From Sphingomonas adhaesiva (lineage in GTDB: Bacteria; Pseudomonadota; Alphaproteobacteria; Sphingomonadales; Sphingomonadaceae), in NCBI RefSeq assembly GCF_002374855.1, contig NZ_NWVC01000001.1, forward strand, positions 682,001-746,000: a stretch of DNA of 64,000 nucleotides, read 5' to 3'. The notes below the pieces were generated by a model. The model saw nothing but the letters and a program-made list of their open reading frames with translations, made no database searches and was not told the DNA's origin. Made by a program: the position numbers and the translations under genes. Position 1 is the stretch's first letter. Each line of letters begins with the position of its first letter. Shown here one piece after another: positions 17,958 through 28,523 of the stretch.

Positions 17958-18677
17958 CTAGAACCGCCCCTCCACCGCCAGCGTCCGCGCCGCGCCGTTC
18001 GCGACGAAGCCCGCGCCGTCCAGCCGCGCCGCCACCGCCGGATCGCCGGGCACCAGCGTCAGTTCCGCGCGATAGCGCCCGTCCGGCCACAGGCGCAGCG
18101 CCACGCCCTCGCCCGCGCCGCTGGTCAGCGGCAGGAACAGCGCCCCCGCATCGCAGCGTGCGGTGCCGCTCACCGCGCCGGGCAGCGGCTGTCCCAGGAA
18201 CGCGCCGGACAGTGCCGCGCGCACGCGCCCGTCGGCCTGTTCGCACGCGCCGTCGACGAACCGCACCGACACGTCGTCCAGGTTCAGCGCGGTCACCGGC
18301 AACGGGGCGAAGGCATTGCCCGGCACCAGCGGGCCGGTCGCGCCCAGCACCGCGGCGCGCCCGCGCGCGATCTCCACCACGCCCGCCAGCCGCTGCGCCG
18401 GATCAGGGGTGCGCGTCGCCAGCGCGATCCGCGCGCGCCCGATCACCAGCGCCAGCGGCGACAACCCGGCGTCCATGTCGCCCAGCCCGACGTCGCCGAA
18501 CCGCGCCTCCACCAATCGCCCGGACCACAGGCTGCCGCGCACCTCGCGCGCGGTGAAGCCCTGCGCGTCCAGCCCGGCCCAGCCCAGCGCCAGCCGCATC
18601 GGGACGAAGACGACGATCGCCACCGCGAACATCGCCAGGAACAGGGTGCGGCGCCGCGTCGCCAACCGGATGCGCAT
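17958..18677 (-). CDS. gspN: type II secretion system protein N
   Basis: GspN is a bitopic inner-membrane T2SS accessory protein found in only some systems. The 239 residues begin with a basic start and one membrane segment (LFLAMFAVAIVVFVPMRLAL), then a periplasmic domain with ARFGDVGLGDMDAG and SGAFLGQPLPGAVSGTA blocks typical of the family. It is the last gene of the gsp operon and begins 4 bases after the gspM stop. The assignment rests on topology, size and position as much as on motifs. Confidence 0.85.
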   Translation of the reverse strand: MRIRLATRRRTLFLAMFAVAIVVFVPMRLALGWAGLDAQGFTAREVRGSLWSGRLVEARFGDVGLGDMDAGLSPLALVIGRARIALATRTPDPAQRLAGVVEIARGRAAVLGATGPLVPGNAFAPLPVTALNLDDVSVRFVDGACEQADGRVRAALSGAFLGQPLPGAVSGTARCDAGALFLPLTSGAGEGVALRLWPDGRYRAELTLVPGDPAVAARLDGAGFVANGAARTLAVEGRF

Positions 18678-18681
18678 CGCC

Positions 18682-19161
18682 TCAGTTCCCCCGCACCATC
18701 AGCACCAGCTGCGCCGACACCGCCCCCGGCCCGGCGGCGGCGACATTGATCGAATCGACCAGGATGCCCTCGCTCTCCAGCCGCGCGATCCACGTCATCA
18801 GCGCGCCGGCCCGCGCCGCGGGCACCGACACGCGCACGCGGTCCGCGCCGTCATTGTCGACGCCCGCCAGGACGATCCCGGCGGCCTCCGCGCGCGTGCG
18901 CACCGCATCGGCCAGCGGCCCGCCCAGCGACAGCGGCGTCTGGCGGCGCTGGATCGCCTTGACCTGCGCCAGCCGCGCCTGCGCCTCGCCCAGCGTCACC
19001 ACCGCCTCGGTATAGCGCGCGCGCGACGACGACAGGCCGTCGCGCACCGGGCGGATCACCCCGGCCCACACGATCGTCACCACCGCCAGCGCCAGCATCA
19101 CCAGGATCAGCCGCCGCTCGCGCAGCGAACGGCCGACGAACCATTGCGACAGCGCGCTCAC
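18682..19161 (-). CDS. gspM: type II secretion system protein M
   Basis: GspM is a small bitopic protein of the inner-membrane platform that binds GspL. The 159-residue product starts at a GTG (19159-19161) overlapping the gspL stop (GTGA). It has a short basic cytoplasmic end (SLRERRLI), one membrane helix and a periplasmic coiled coil plus ferredoxin-like fold, with GVDNDGADRVRVSVPA and a final QLVLMVRG strand. The length is typical. Confidence 0.88.
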   Translation of the reverse strand: MSALSQWFVGRSLRERRLILVMLALAVVTIVWAGVIRPVRDGLSSSRARYTEAVVTLGEAQARLAQVKAIQRRQTPLSLGGPLADAVRTRAEAAGIVLAGVDNDGADRVRVSVPAARAGALMTWIARLESEGILVDSINVAAAGPGAVSAQLVLMVRGN

Positions 19162-20267
19162 GGCCGCACCGTCATGTCGCCGGTCAGCCGGCCGTTCGCC
19201 TGCTGGAACACCCCCGATTCCACGGTGAAGCCCGCTCCCTCCAACTGCGATTTGACGCTGTTGGCCTGCGCCTCGCCCGCCACCGACAGCGACAGTTTCA
19301 ACGTGCCGTCGGCGGCAAAATCGATCGCGGTCACCTCGCTGTCGGGCACCGCCTGGACGATCTGGAACGCCGCCGCCGCGGTGCGGGTGAAGCCCTGTCC
19401 CGGCCCGCGCAGCCGCGCCAGCCGGTCGGCCAGCGCCTGTGCGCCCTGCGCCCCGTCGTCGCCGGGGTTGGCGCCGCGCGGCAATCCCTGTCGCGCGATC
19501 GTCGCGGTACGCGCCTCGACCGCGTCGGCGCCCAGCGAATAGCGCATGATCCGCACCACATCGATCGCCAGCGTCGCCAGCAGGATCAACCCGCCCAGCA
19601 CCGCCAGCCGCCGCATCAGCGCCCAGTCGATCGCGCGCCGCTGCCGCCGCGCGAACGCGCCCTGCCTGAGGTTCAGCGCCGGCGCCGCCGCCACCGCCGC
19701 GACCGCGGCCTGCACCGCGCCACGGTCCAGCGTCACCGGCGGCTGCCCGGCGGTGACCAGTTCGGTCAGCCGCGCCTCGTCCGCCCAGCCGCTGGTCCGC
19801 CCGCGCACCACGCCCTGCCCCGCCAGATCGGCGCGTACATAGCCGTCGTCGGGCAGCGGCAGCAGCAGCGGGGCTGGCACGACCGTCGCCGGGTCCAGCC
19901 CGCGCTGCGCCAGCGCCGCCAGCCACGCGCGCATCCGCGCCGGTGCGACCACCGCGATCGCGCGCTCGCCGTCCTGCTCCGCGCCCACCGCGACGTGCAG
20001 GTCGTGCGCCGGCTCGGCGGTGGCATCGCTCACCACCACGCGCGCCGCCGCCACCGCCTGCGCGGTCGATCGCGCGGGCAGCGCGGCCCAGTGGAGCGTC
20101 ACCGCATCGGCGGGTGCCACCGCGATCACCTCGCCGGGCGCGGCGGCGGGATCGGCGGGGGCATCGGGCACGCCCTCCCCCTCGGTGATCGCATCGCCCT
20201 CGACCCGCCACCACCGCCACGGCAGCGACTCGTCGGGGGGCAGGAAAAGAAGCGTGGCGGCGGTCAT
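19158..20267 (-). CDS. gspL: type II secretion system protein L
   Basis: GspL links the cytoplasmic ATPase GspE to the membrane platform. The 369-residue product has an actin-like cytoplasmic domain of about 230 residues starting TAATLLFLPPDESLPWRWWR, one membrane helix (LAVLGGLILLATLAIDVV near residue 240) and a periplasmic domain containing AIDFAADGTLKLSLSV. The ATG overlaps the gspK stop (ATGA). It is shorter than enterobacterial GspL, as is common in alphaproteobacteria. Confidence 0.9.
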   Translation of the reverse strand: MTAATLLFLPPDESLPWRWWRVEGDAITEGEGVPDAPADPAAAPGEVIAVAPADAVTLHWAALPARSTAQAVAAARVVVSDATAEPAHDLHVAVGAEQDGERAIAVVAPARMRAWLAALAQRGLDPATVVPAPLLLPLPDDGYVRADLAGQGVVRGRTSGWADEARLTELVTAGQPPVTLDRGAVQAAVAAVAAAPALNLRQGAFARRQRRAIDWALMRRLAVLGGLILLATLAIDVVRIMRYSLGADAVEARTATIARQGLPRGANPGDDGAQGAQALADRLARLRGPGQGFTRTAAAAFQIVQAVPDSEVTAIDFAADGTLKLSLSVAGEAQANSVKSQLEGAGFTVESGVFQQANGRLTGDMTVRP

Positions 20268-21238
20268 GTCGCGTCCCCCCATTGCCGCGCGACGAGCCGG
20301 ACGGGAAGGGCCCGCGCGTCGATCAGCGCCTGTTCGTGCAATTCGCTGGCGCCGTTCGCCACATCCACCGCCAGCGCGAACCAGCGGGTGGTCACCGCGG
20401 TCTGCTGCTTGGCCGACAGATCGGGCGTCGCGCCCCCGCCGCCGCTCAGCGACAGCTGGTTCCACAGCGGGTCGACGCCGGCCCAGCCATCGGGCGGGCG
20501 GCGCGACAGCACCGCCCCGGCCTGCTGCGGCGACAGCGTGTCGGGCAACAGCATCGCCAGCAACGCACCCTGTTCGGGCAGCAGCGTGTTGATGTTGATC
20601 GTCGCCCGCTCCGCCACCGGCAACGCGCACAGATACGGGCGCACCGCGCGATACACCTGCGGCGTCACCCCCGCGACCGCACGCCATTCGCTGACGTCCG
20701 CCATCAGCGTGCCGGCGGTGCGATAGCCGCGATAGCCGGGGTCCTCGGTGCCGCCGGGCAGCGGCACATCGTCGCTGTCGATCCAGTCGGCGGTGGCGGG
20801 CGCGATCGTCTCCCCACCAGGCACGCGCAGCAACCGCATCAGCCGCGCGAACTGCGCCACCGTCGCGCCGTCCGCCACCCAGCGCCCGTCGATCGCGCGC
20901 GTCACCAGGCTGTTGAGATTGAAACAATTGCCCCCGTCGGTGATCCGCGCCGTCGCGGTCCCGCCGGGGATCGGCAGGCCGAACGGCCGCCCGCTCCACC
21001 CGCCGGTCAGCGCGACCCGGTCGCCCGCGCGGCGCAGCAGCGCCGTGGTCCGCATCGTCGCCAGCGCCTCCGCGGCATAGGCATAGCCGCGCGCCTGATC
21101 CATCGCGACCGCATTGGCCGCCAGCCGCGTCGCCAGCCGCACCTTCTCCAGCGCGGTCGCGGCCATCACCGCGATCACCGCCACCAGCAGCAGCACGGTC
21201 AGCAGGGCCGCGCCCCGCTCCCCGTTACGACGTCGCAC
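20264..21238 (-). CDS. gspK: type II secretion system minor pseudopilin GspK
   Basis: GspK caps the pseudopilus tip with GspI and GspJ. The 324 residues start RRRNGERG with a prepilin site followed by AALLTVLLLVAVIAVMAA; like other GspK proteins it lacks the Glu at position +5. The large globular domain carries the calcium-site-type segment GGNCFNLNSLV near residue 105 and the repeated helix-hairpin phrase YRAVRPYLCALP. The start overlaps the gspJ coding end by 14 bases. Confidence 0.93.
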   Translation of the reverse strand: MRRRNGERGAALLTVLLLVAVIAVMAATALEKVRLATRLAANAVAMDQARGYAYAAEALATMRTTALLRRAGDRVALTGGWSGRPFGLPIPGGTATARITDGGNCFNLNSLVTRAIDGRWVADGATVAQFARLMRLLRVPGGETIAPATADWIDSDDVPLPGGTEDPGYRGYRTAGTLMADVSEWRAVAGVTPQVYRAVRPYLCALPVAERATININTLLPEQGALLAMLLPDTLSPQQAGAVLSRRPPDGWAGVDPLWNQLSLSGGGGATPDLSAKQQTAVTTRWFALAVDVANGASELHEQALIDARALPVRLVARQWGDAT

Positions 21239-21917
21239 CGGTCGGTCCCGGCGTGGGGGCGATTCGCGGCGGCGGCGTTCCGGCGCGCGGCGCCCCGGTG
21301 CCGACCAGGAACAACATCCGGTATGTCGCCCCGCCCTCGCGCTCCAGCGTCATCTCGGCGGCCTGCGGCAGGGCGGCGCGGTCGTTGCCCTGCCAGCTGT
21401 CGGTCCACGCGCCCTGATAGCGGAACCGCCAGCGCACCCATGTGACGCGATCCAGCAGCAGCGCGGCGGGCAGCGGCGCGGCGCCGTCCAGCTCGGGATA
21501 GGCCACCCGCTCCAGCCCGCCGGCGTTCAGGCGATATTCCACCTTCTGCAACGTCGGGCGCGCGACCTCGTCGGGGTTGCTCCACCCGGCGCGCACCAGC
21601 CGCAGCGCGGGGTCGAAGCCGCTGCCGCCGGTCATCGCGGGCAGCAGCGTTCCCGCCACGTCGCGCGTCGGCCGGTCCTGCGCCTGCGCCAGGTCGGCGG
21701 TCAGGATCGACGCGGTGCGATTGAGCGCGCCGGCATCGTCCAGCGCGACCGCCCCGGCCCCTTGCGCCTTCACGCTGAACGACAGCAACGCCACCCCCGC
21801 CGCCGCGATCATGCCGAAGATCATCAGCGCGATCATCACTTCGACCAACGTGAAGCCGTGTTCGGCGGAACGCTCGCAAGAGTTGAAGCCGTGTTCGGCG
21901 GAACGCGCGCCCCTCAC
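21225..21917 (-). CDS. gspJ: type II secretion system minor pseudopilin GspJ with duplicated leader site
   Basis: GspJ is a pseudopilus tip subunit. The 230-residue product has an N-methylation motif GFTLVEVMIALMIFGMIAAA and a periplasmic domain ending in a Pro/Gly-rich tail. Its leader is odd: MRGARSAEHGFNSCE is followed by RSAEHGFTLVE, an 11-residue in-frame tandem duplication (33 bp, 21851-21906), so two G/F sites each with Glu at +5 are present. Only the second precedes the hydrophobic helix. The leader DNA is shared with gspH. The ATG overlaps the gspI stop (ATGA). Confidence 0.92.
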   Translation of the reverse strand: MRGARSAEHGFNSCERSAEHGFTLVEVMIALMIFGMIAAAGVALLSFSVKAQGAGAVALDDAGALNRTASILTADLAQAQDRPTRDVAGTLLPAMTGGSGFDPALRLVRAGWSNPDEVARPTLQKVEYRLNAGGLERVAYPELDGAAPLPAALLLDRVTWVRWRFRYQGAWTDSWQGNDRAALPQAAEMTLEREGGATYRMLFLVGTGAPRAGTPPPRIAPTPGPTGATS

Positions 21918-22327
21918 CGCGCCACCGCCGCATTCGCCGTCGCGGCGCGCACCATCGTCATCCGTCCCAGCACCGCGCCGCCGCGATCGGCGACGCTCAC
22001 GTCGATGCGCATCACCCCGGCATCGCCCACCGGCTGCACCTCGCGCGTCCAGGTCCAGTCGCGCCCGCCGTTGCTCTCCACCCCGGTCGCGCGTCCGCGC
22101 GTCGGCGGCTGCGCGTCGGTCACCGCCTCGATCGCCACGTTGCGCGCGACGGTCTGCGCCAGCAGCGTCGCCGCCACCGCCCCGGTCGACCGGATCACCT
22201 GCCCCTCCAGCCGGATCAGCGCCAGCGCGGCAAGGCTGAACACCGCCAGCGCCACCATGATCTCGATCAGCGTGAAGCCCGCCGCCCCGGCGCGCACGCC
22301 GCCGCGGCGCGCGTCATCCCGCGACAT
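21914..22327 (-). CDS. gspI: type II secretion system minor pseudopilin GspI
   Basis: GspI starts the assembly of the pseudopilus tip. The 137-residue product has a 17-residue basic leader ending AGAAG, cleaved before FTLIEIMVALAVFSLAALAL, with Glu at +5. A small globular domain follows, with WTWTREVQPVGDAGVMRIDV. Unlike gspH and gspJ, its leader does not carry the shared 23-bp repeat. It overlaps gspH by 14 bases. Confidence 0.92.
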   Translation of the reverse strand: MSRDDARRGGVRAGAAGFTLIEIMVALAVFSLAALALIRLEGQVIRSTGAVAATLLAQTVARNVAIEAVTDAQPPTRGRATGVESNGGRDWTWTREVQPVGDAGVMRIDVSVADRGGAVLGRMTMVRAATANAAVAR

Positions 22328-22817
22328 GCACGCTTCCGTCCGCGCCGATCTCCACGTCGGCGCGCGCGCCTTCGCGGCGCAGCGTCACCGTCAGCGGGCG
22401 GTCCGCCAGCCCGGTCGCGTCGAACATCACCCGCTCGCGCGTGCCGAAGCCCGCCGCCGTGCCGCTGTTCCACCGTTCGACCGACAGGCCGCCGTCCTCG
22501 ATCGGCGTCCAGTGCCCGCCGCGCCATGCGTCGAAGCCATAGCCGGTCGGCGTCACCCACAGGCTGACGGGCCGCGCCTCAAGGATCGCCGCGTCATGCG
22601 CCGCGCGCGTGCGCACCGCGAAGCGCGACGCCTCGTCCAGCAACCGCCCGCGCGAATCAGGCATCGCCAGCACCGCCGCCGCGGAGGCGAGGCCGATGAC
22701 GGTGATGACCACCATCAGCTCGACCAGCGTGAAGCCGTGTTCGGCGGAACGCCCGCGAAGGACGAACCCGCCCGCGTGCGTGCGTGCCCGCTTACTGCCA
22801 GGAACCGATATCGGCAT
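22314..22817 (-). CDS. gspH: type II secretion system minor pseudopilin GspH
   Basis: This 167-residue pseudopilin has the motif GFTLVELMVVITVIGLASAA and a GspH-type domain with ASRFAVRTRAAHDAAILEAR and YGFDAWRGGHW. The only usable start in this frame is the ATG at 22815-22817, giving a 34-residue leader (MPISVPGSKRARTHAGG then FVLRGRSAEHG), long for the family and overlapping gspG by 26 bases. The leader includes the same RSAEHG-encoding repeat as gspJ, so part of it may have been acquired. Confidence 0.88.
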   Translation of the reverse strand: MPISVPGSKRARTHAGGFVLRGRSAEHGFTLVELMVVITVIGLASAAAVLAMPDSRGRLLDEASRFAVRTRAAHDAAILEARPVSLWVTPTGYGFDAWRGGHWTPIEDGGLSVERWNSGTAAGFGTRERVMFDATGLADRPLTVTLRREGARADVEIGADGSVHVAG

Positions 22818-23229
22818 CGATCCCCTCGCCGCCGTCCTTGCCGTCGGCGCCCAGCGTCCACACGTCCGCCTGACCGTGCTTCCCCGGCGCGGCATACAGG
22901 TAGTCGCGGCCCCACGGATCCTTGGGCAGCTTCTTCACGTACCCGCCCGCCTGATAGCGCGCGGCATCGGCGCCCGGCGGCGCCGACACCAGCGCCTGCA
23001 ACCCCTGCTGCGTCGTGGGATAGCTGCCCATCTGAAGGCGATAGAGTTCCAGCCCCTGTTCGATCGTGGCGATGTCGGCCTTCGCCTTCTGGATGCGCGC
23101 GGTGTCGCCCGACGGCAGCACGTTGAGCGCGACGATCGTCGCCAGCAGGCCGATGATGACGATCACCACCATCAGTTCGACCAGGGTGAAGCCGTTCTTC
23201 TTCCGGCGCTTCTTCGTCTCGGTACGCAT
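22792..23229 (-). CDS. gspG: type II secretion system major pseudopilin GspG
   Basis: GspG forms the pseudopilus shaft. The ATG at 23227-23229 gives MRTETKKRRKKNG followed by FTLVELMVVIVIIGLLATIV, a classic 13-residue basic leader. A GTG at 23241 would add four residues. The 145-residue product contains QLGSYPTTQQGLQALV-type and KKLPKDPWGRDYLY segments, the calcium-binding C-terminal loop (GADGKDGGEGIDADIG) and a final SWQ. Placement directly after gspF is standard. Confidence 0.95.
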   Translation of the reverse strand: MRTETKKRRKKNGFTLVELMVVIVIIGLLATIVALNVLPSGDTARIQKAKADIATIEQGLELYRLQMGSYPTTQQGLQALVSAPPGADAARYQAGGYVKKLPKDPWGRDYLYAAPGKHGQADVWTLGADGKDGGEGIDADIGSWQ

Positions 23230-23251
23230 GGTTTCTCTCACTGTCCGGCCG

Positions 23252-24475
23252 CTATTGCCCCGCCAGCGTGTTGAGCTGGAGGATGGGAAGCAGGATGGAT
23301 AGCACGATCGTCGCCACGATCGCGCCCATCACCACGATGATGAGCGGTTCCAGCAACGACAGCGCGGTGGCGGTGAAGCGGTCGAATTCCCGCTCCAGGT
23401 AATCGGCGGCGCGCTCCAGCATCTCGTCCAGCCGCCCCGCCGCCTCGCCGCTGGCCGCCAGATAGACCAGCAGCGGCGGGAACACGCCCGCGCGCCGCAT
23501 CGCGGCGGACAGGCTGCCGCCACCGCGGATCGCCTCGGTGATTTCGTCCGACGCCGCCTTCAGCCGGCGGTTGTGGATCGTCCCCGCAGTCAGGCTCAGG
23601 CCTTCCAGCAGCGGCAGCCGGCTGGCGACCATCGTCGACAGCGTGCGCGCCATCCGCGCCGCGTGCAGGTCGCGCAGCAGCCGCCCCAGCAACGGCACGC
23701 GCAGCAGCCAGGTATCGAACGCCAGCCGCACCGGGGGCTGGCGCAGCGCCGCCCAGGCGCCGACGCCCGCCGCGACGATCATTGCCACCAGCAGCCACCA
23801 CCAATGGACCAGCAGGTCCGACAGCCCGATCACCAGCCGCGTCAGCAGCGGCAGTTCCTGCCCCACGGTATCGAACTGTTCGACCACCTGCGGCACCACG
23901 AACGCCATCAGCGCGATCACCACGCCCATCGCCACCGTGGCGAGGACGGACGGATAGGCCATCGCGGTCAGCAGCTTGCCGCGGATCTCCGCCTGCCGTT
24001 CCAGCAGCGTCGACAGCCGCTCCATGATCTGCGGCAGCGTGCCGGAACTTTCGCCCGCCGCCACCATCGCGCGGTACAGCGGCGGGAAGCTCTTCGGCTC
24101 GCGCGCCATCGCATCGGCCAGCCGCCGCCCCTCGACCACGCCGGCATGCACGGTGGCGACGATCGCGCGCACCCCCTCCTGCTCGGTCTGCCGCGTGATC
24201 GTGCGCAGCGATTCCTCTAGCGGCGATACGCGGTTCAGCGTCGCCAGCTGGCGCGTGAACAGCGTCAGCTGTTTGCCCGACATCTTCGCGCGGCCGAGGT
24301 CCAGCCCGAACAGCGGGCGCCCCTTCGCGGCGGGCGCGCTGCCCGGGTCCAGCCGCACCACGAACAGACGCCGCCGGTCCAGCGCCGCCCGCGCCGCCGC
24401 CGCGTCGGCGGCCGCGACATGCCCGCGCGTCTCGTTTCCGCGCGTGTCGATCGCGACATAGTCGAAATCAGCCAT
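23252..24475 (-). CDS. gspF: type II secretion system inner-membrane platform protein GspF
   Basis: GspF is the central polytopic platform protein. The 407 residues contain two homologous T2SSF domains (about 70-190 and 272-394), each ending in membrane helices. The signature phrases LTLFTRQLATLNRVSPLEESL and RMARTLSTMVASRLPLLEGL introduce them, and both have G-x-x-F-P-P-L motifs. The order gspE-gspF is normal, but 290 bases with REP-like palindromes separate the two here, so gspF onward may have its own promoter or altered mRNA stability. Confidence 0.94.
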   Translation of the reverse strand: MADFDYVAIDTRGNETRGHVAAADAAAARAALDRRRLFVVRLDPGSAPAAKGRPLFGLDLGRAKMSGKQLTLFTRQLATLNRVSPLEESLRTITRQTEQEGVRAIVATVHAGVVEGRRLADAMAREPKSFPPLYRAMVAAGESSGTLPQIMERLSTLLERQAEIRGKLLTAMAYPSVLATVAMGVVIALMAFVVPQVVEQFDTVGQELPLLTRLVIGLSDLLVHWWWLLVAMIVAAGVGAWAALRQPPVRLAFDTWLLRVPLLGRLLRDLHAARMARTLSTMVASRLPLLEGLSLTAGTIHNRRLKAASDEITEAIRGGGSLSAAMRRAGVFPPLLVYLAASGEAAGRLDEMLERAADYLEREFDRFTATALSLLEPLIIVVMGAIVATIVLSILLPILQLNTLAGQ

Positions 24476-24525
24476 CGACCGTCACCGCGGCGGGGGGCCG
24501 AACGATGGCGAACCTTGCCGTCGTC

Positions 24526-24612
24526 ATGCCGGACGTGTTCCGGCATCCATGTTTCCGCGAACGCACAAGCCGTTGCTCTTGCGGCACCATGGACTCCGGC
24601 TTTCGCCGGAGT
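24526..24612. repeat. REP-like palindrome pair between gspE and gspF
   Basis: Two palindromes occupy the 290-bp gap 24476-24765, which contains no convincing gene. The first is ATGCCGGA (24526-24533) with TCCGGCAT (24539-24546). The second is ACTCCGGC (24593-24600), loop TTTC, GCCGGAGT (24605-24612), followed by GACGAATGG. The CCGGCGAAAGCCGG form is typical of dispersed repeats in sphingomonads and other alphaproteobacteria. RNA hairpins here could shield or end the upstream gspCDE message. Confidence 0.75.
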
Positions 24613-24765
24613 GACGAATGGAACGCGGCAGGGAAGCCGACAATCACGTCGTCCTCGACCTGTTCAGGGGTCCATGACGCCGCGATTGAGGACACTTGCG
24701 ATCCGCGGCACGATGAATGCCGCACCCGTCCGCCCCGACCAGCCCTGCGCGACGGGCAGCGCGCC

Positions 24766-26318
<1,553 letters not shown>

Positions 26319-26322
<4 letters not shown>

Positions 26323-28523
26323 TTCTTCCGCCCCGGAATGGTGACGACCGAGTTGCGATAGACCGGCACGCCCACGCGCATATCCTCGATGCTCCCCGGC
26401 TGCCCGGCCGGGGGCAGCGGCGGCGTGGTGCCCATATACTCGCGCACCAGCGTGTCGATCGACGGTTCGGACGATGGGTCCTGCTGCCCCTGTTGCAACC
26501 GCAGGTATCCGTACCGCTGCTCGGTGACGCGGCGGTTGTCCTGCGCGGTGCGGATCACCGTGGGGCGGATGAAGATCATCAGGTTGGTCTTGGCGCGCGT
26601 CTTCGCCTTCGACTTGAACAGATTGCCCAGCAGCGGGATGTCGCCCAGCAGCGGGATGCGCTCGATCGTGCGGCGTTCCTCGTCGCTCAGCAACCCGCCT
26701 ATCACCCCGATCGCGCCGTCGTCGACGGTCAGCACCGTCTCAACCTCGCGCTTGTTGAGGATCAGGTCGGAATTGTCGTTCGACACCGGCCCCGCGATCG
26801 AGCTGACCTCCAGATGCAGGTTCAGCTTGATCGTGCCCGACGAATTGACCTGCGGCCGGACGTCCAGCCCGATGCCGACATTCTGCCGCTGCGTCGTGCG
26901 GAACGCATTGTCGAAATTGCCCGACAGCGCCTCGCCGGTGGTGATCGGGATTTCCTGCCCGACCAGCGTATGCGCCTCCTGGTTGTCGATCGTCATGATC
27001 TGCGGCACCTGCAGCAGGTTCGACTGGTTGTCGGCCTTCACCGCATTGATGATCGCGCCGAACACCGTCTGGCCGATCTGCCCGCCGAAGCCGCCGAACC
27101 CGCCCGACGATCCCAGGATCGAACTGATCGCCGATTGCGTCAGCTGGTCGGTACCGGGGCTGTTGGTGACCGTCTCGGTCTTGGTCCCGTCAGGCGCGGT
27201 GACGATCGTGCGCGTGCCGCCCAGGTTGCGCCCGCCGATCGCGCCGGCGATCTGCAGGATGTTGGGCGCCGAATTGCTGAACGTCGACGCGGCGAAGGCG
27301 CCGCCGTCCAGATTGCCCAGGATGAACTGCGCGCCCAGCCGGTTGACCGTGCTGTCGGACACTTCGGCGACGATCGCCTCCACCAGCACCTGTTGCCGGC
27401 GCTGGTCCAGCCGCGCGATCACGTCGCTCAGCTGGCGCTGCACGTCGGCGGGCGCGGCGATCACGATCGCATTGGCACCGGCATAGCGGGTGACGACCGC
27501 GGCGGTGCGCCGCCCCTCGCCGGTGATCGCGGCCTGTTGCGGCTGCCCGCCCGACGATTGCGCCGCGGCCGACGACGGCTGCGTGCGGGTGGCGGGCTGC
27601 GGCGTCGCGCCGGTCCCGGTCGCGCCGGTGCTCGACGTGCTCAGCCCGGTCCGCGACAGCCCCTGTTCCTGGATCGCATCGGGCGCCTGCCCGACCAGCT
27701 GCTGGAGCACCGGTACCAGCTGCGCCGCATCGGCATTCTCCAGGAACACGACCTTGATCTCGGTCGCGTTGCGCGCGCTCTGGTCCAGGTCGCGCGCCAG
27801 CGCCGCCAGCCGCGCCACCGTCTGCGGATCGCCGCGCAGCGCCACCGCGTTGGAGCTTTCGATCGCCACCGCCGCCGCGCCGCCGCCCGGCCCGGTCGCC
27901 GCCCCCGCGCCGCCGCCGCCCGCCAGCCCCTGCAACGCGGTCGCCACGTCGCTGGCGCGTGCGTTGCGCAGCGCGATGACCCGGGTGGACGACGTGTCGG
28001 TGTCGATCCGGCGCACCACCTCGCGCACGCGGCGGACGTTGTCGGCGAAATCGACCACCACCAGGCTGTTGCCGCTGCGGTTGGCGGTGACCGATCCTTG
28101 CGCGCTCACCAGCGGGCGCACCGTATCGACCGCCTGCGCCGCATCGCCGGACCGCAGCCGGATGATCTCGGTCACCAGCTGGTTGCGCGCCGCGCCCGCC
28201 ACGCCGACGCGGCCCGGCTGACTGGCGGCATTGTCGACCGGCTGGACGCGGAACGCGCCATTGGCGGTCGGCACCGCGACCAGCCCGTTGGCGCGCAGGG
28301 TCGAGAGGAACACCTCCAGATATTCGGACCGCGACAGCGGCCGGTCGGTGACGACGGTCACCTTCCCCTGCACGCGATTGTCGATGATGAAGGTGCGCCC
28401 GGTCACCTTCGCGGCATCAGCGATGAACGCGCGGATATCGGCATCGCGTACGTTCAGCGTCGTCTGGGCAAGCGCCGGCGCGGCGAGCGCGAACAGCGCG
28501 ACGGGGGCAAGATAAGGCTTCAT
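26319..28523 (-). CDS. gspD: type II secretion outer-membrane secretin GspD
   Basis: GspD forms the outer-membrane channel. The 734-residue protein has a signal peptide (LAPVALFALAAPALAQ), an N0 domain opening TTLNVRDADIRAFI, three N1-N3 repeats with a Ser/Gly/Gln-rich insertion in N3 (about residues 295-345), and a secretin core with VPQIMTIDNQEAHTLVGQEI and VLTVDDGAIGVIGGLL. No C-terminal S-domain for a pilotin is obvious. Its ATG overlaps the gspC stop (TGATG). Confidence 0.96.
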
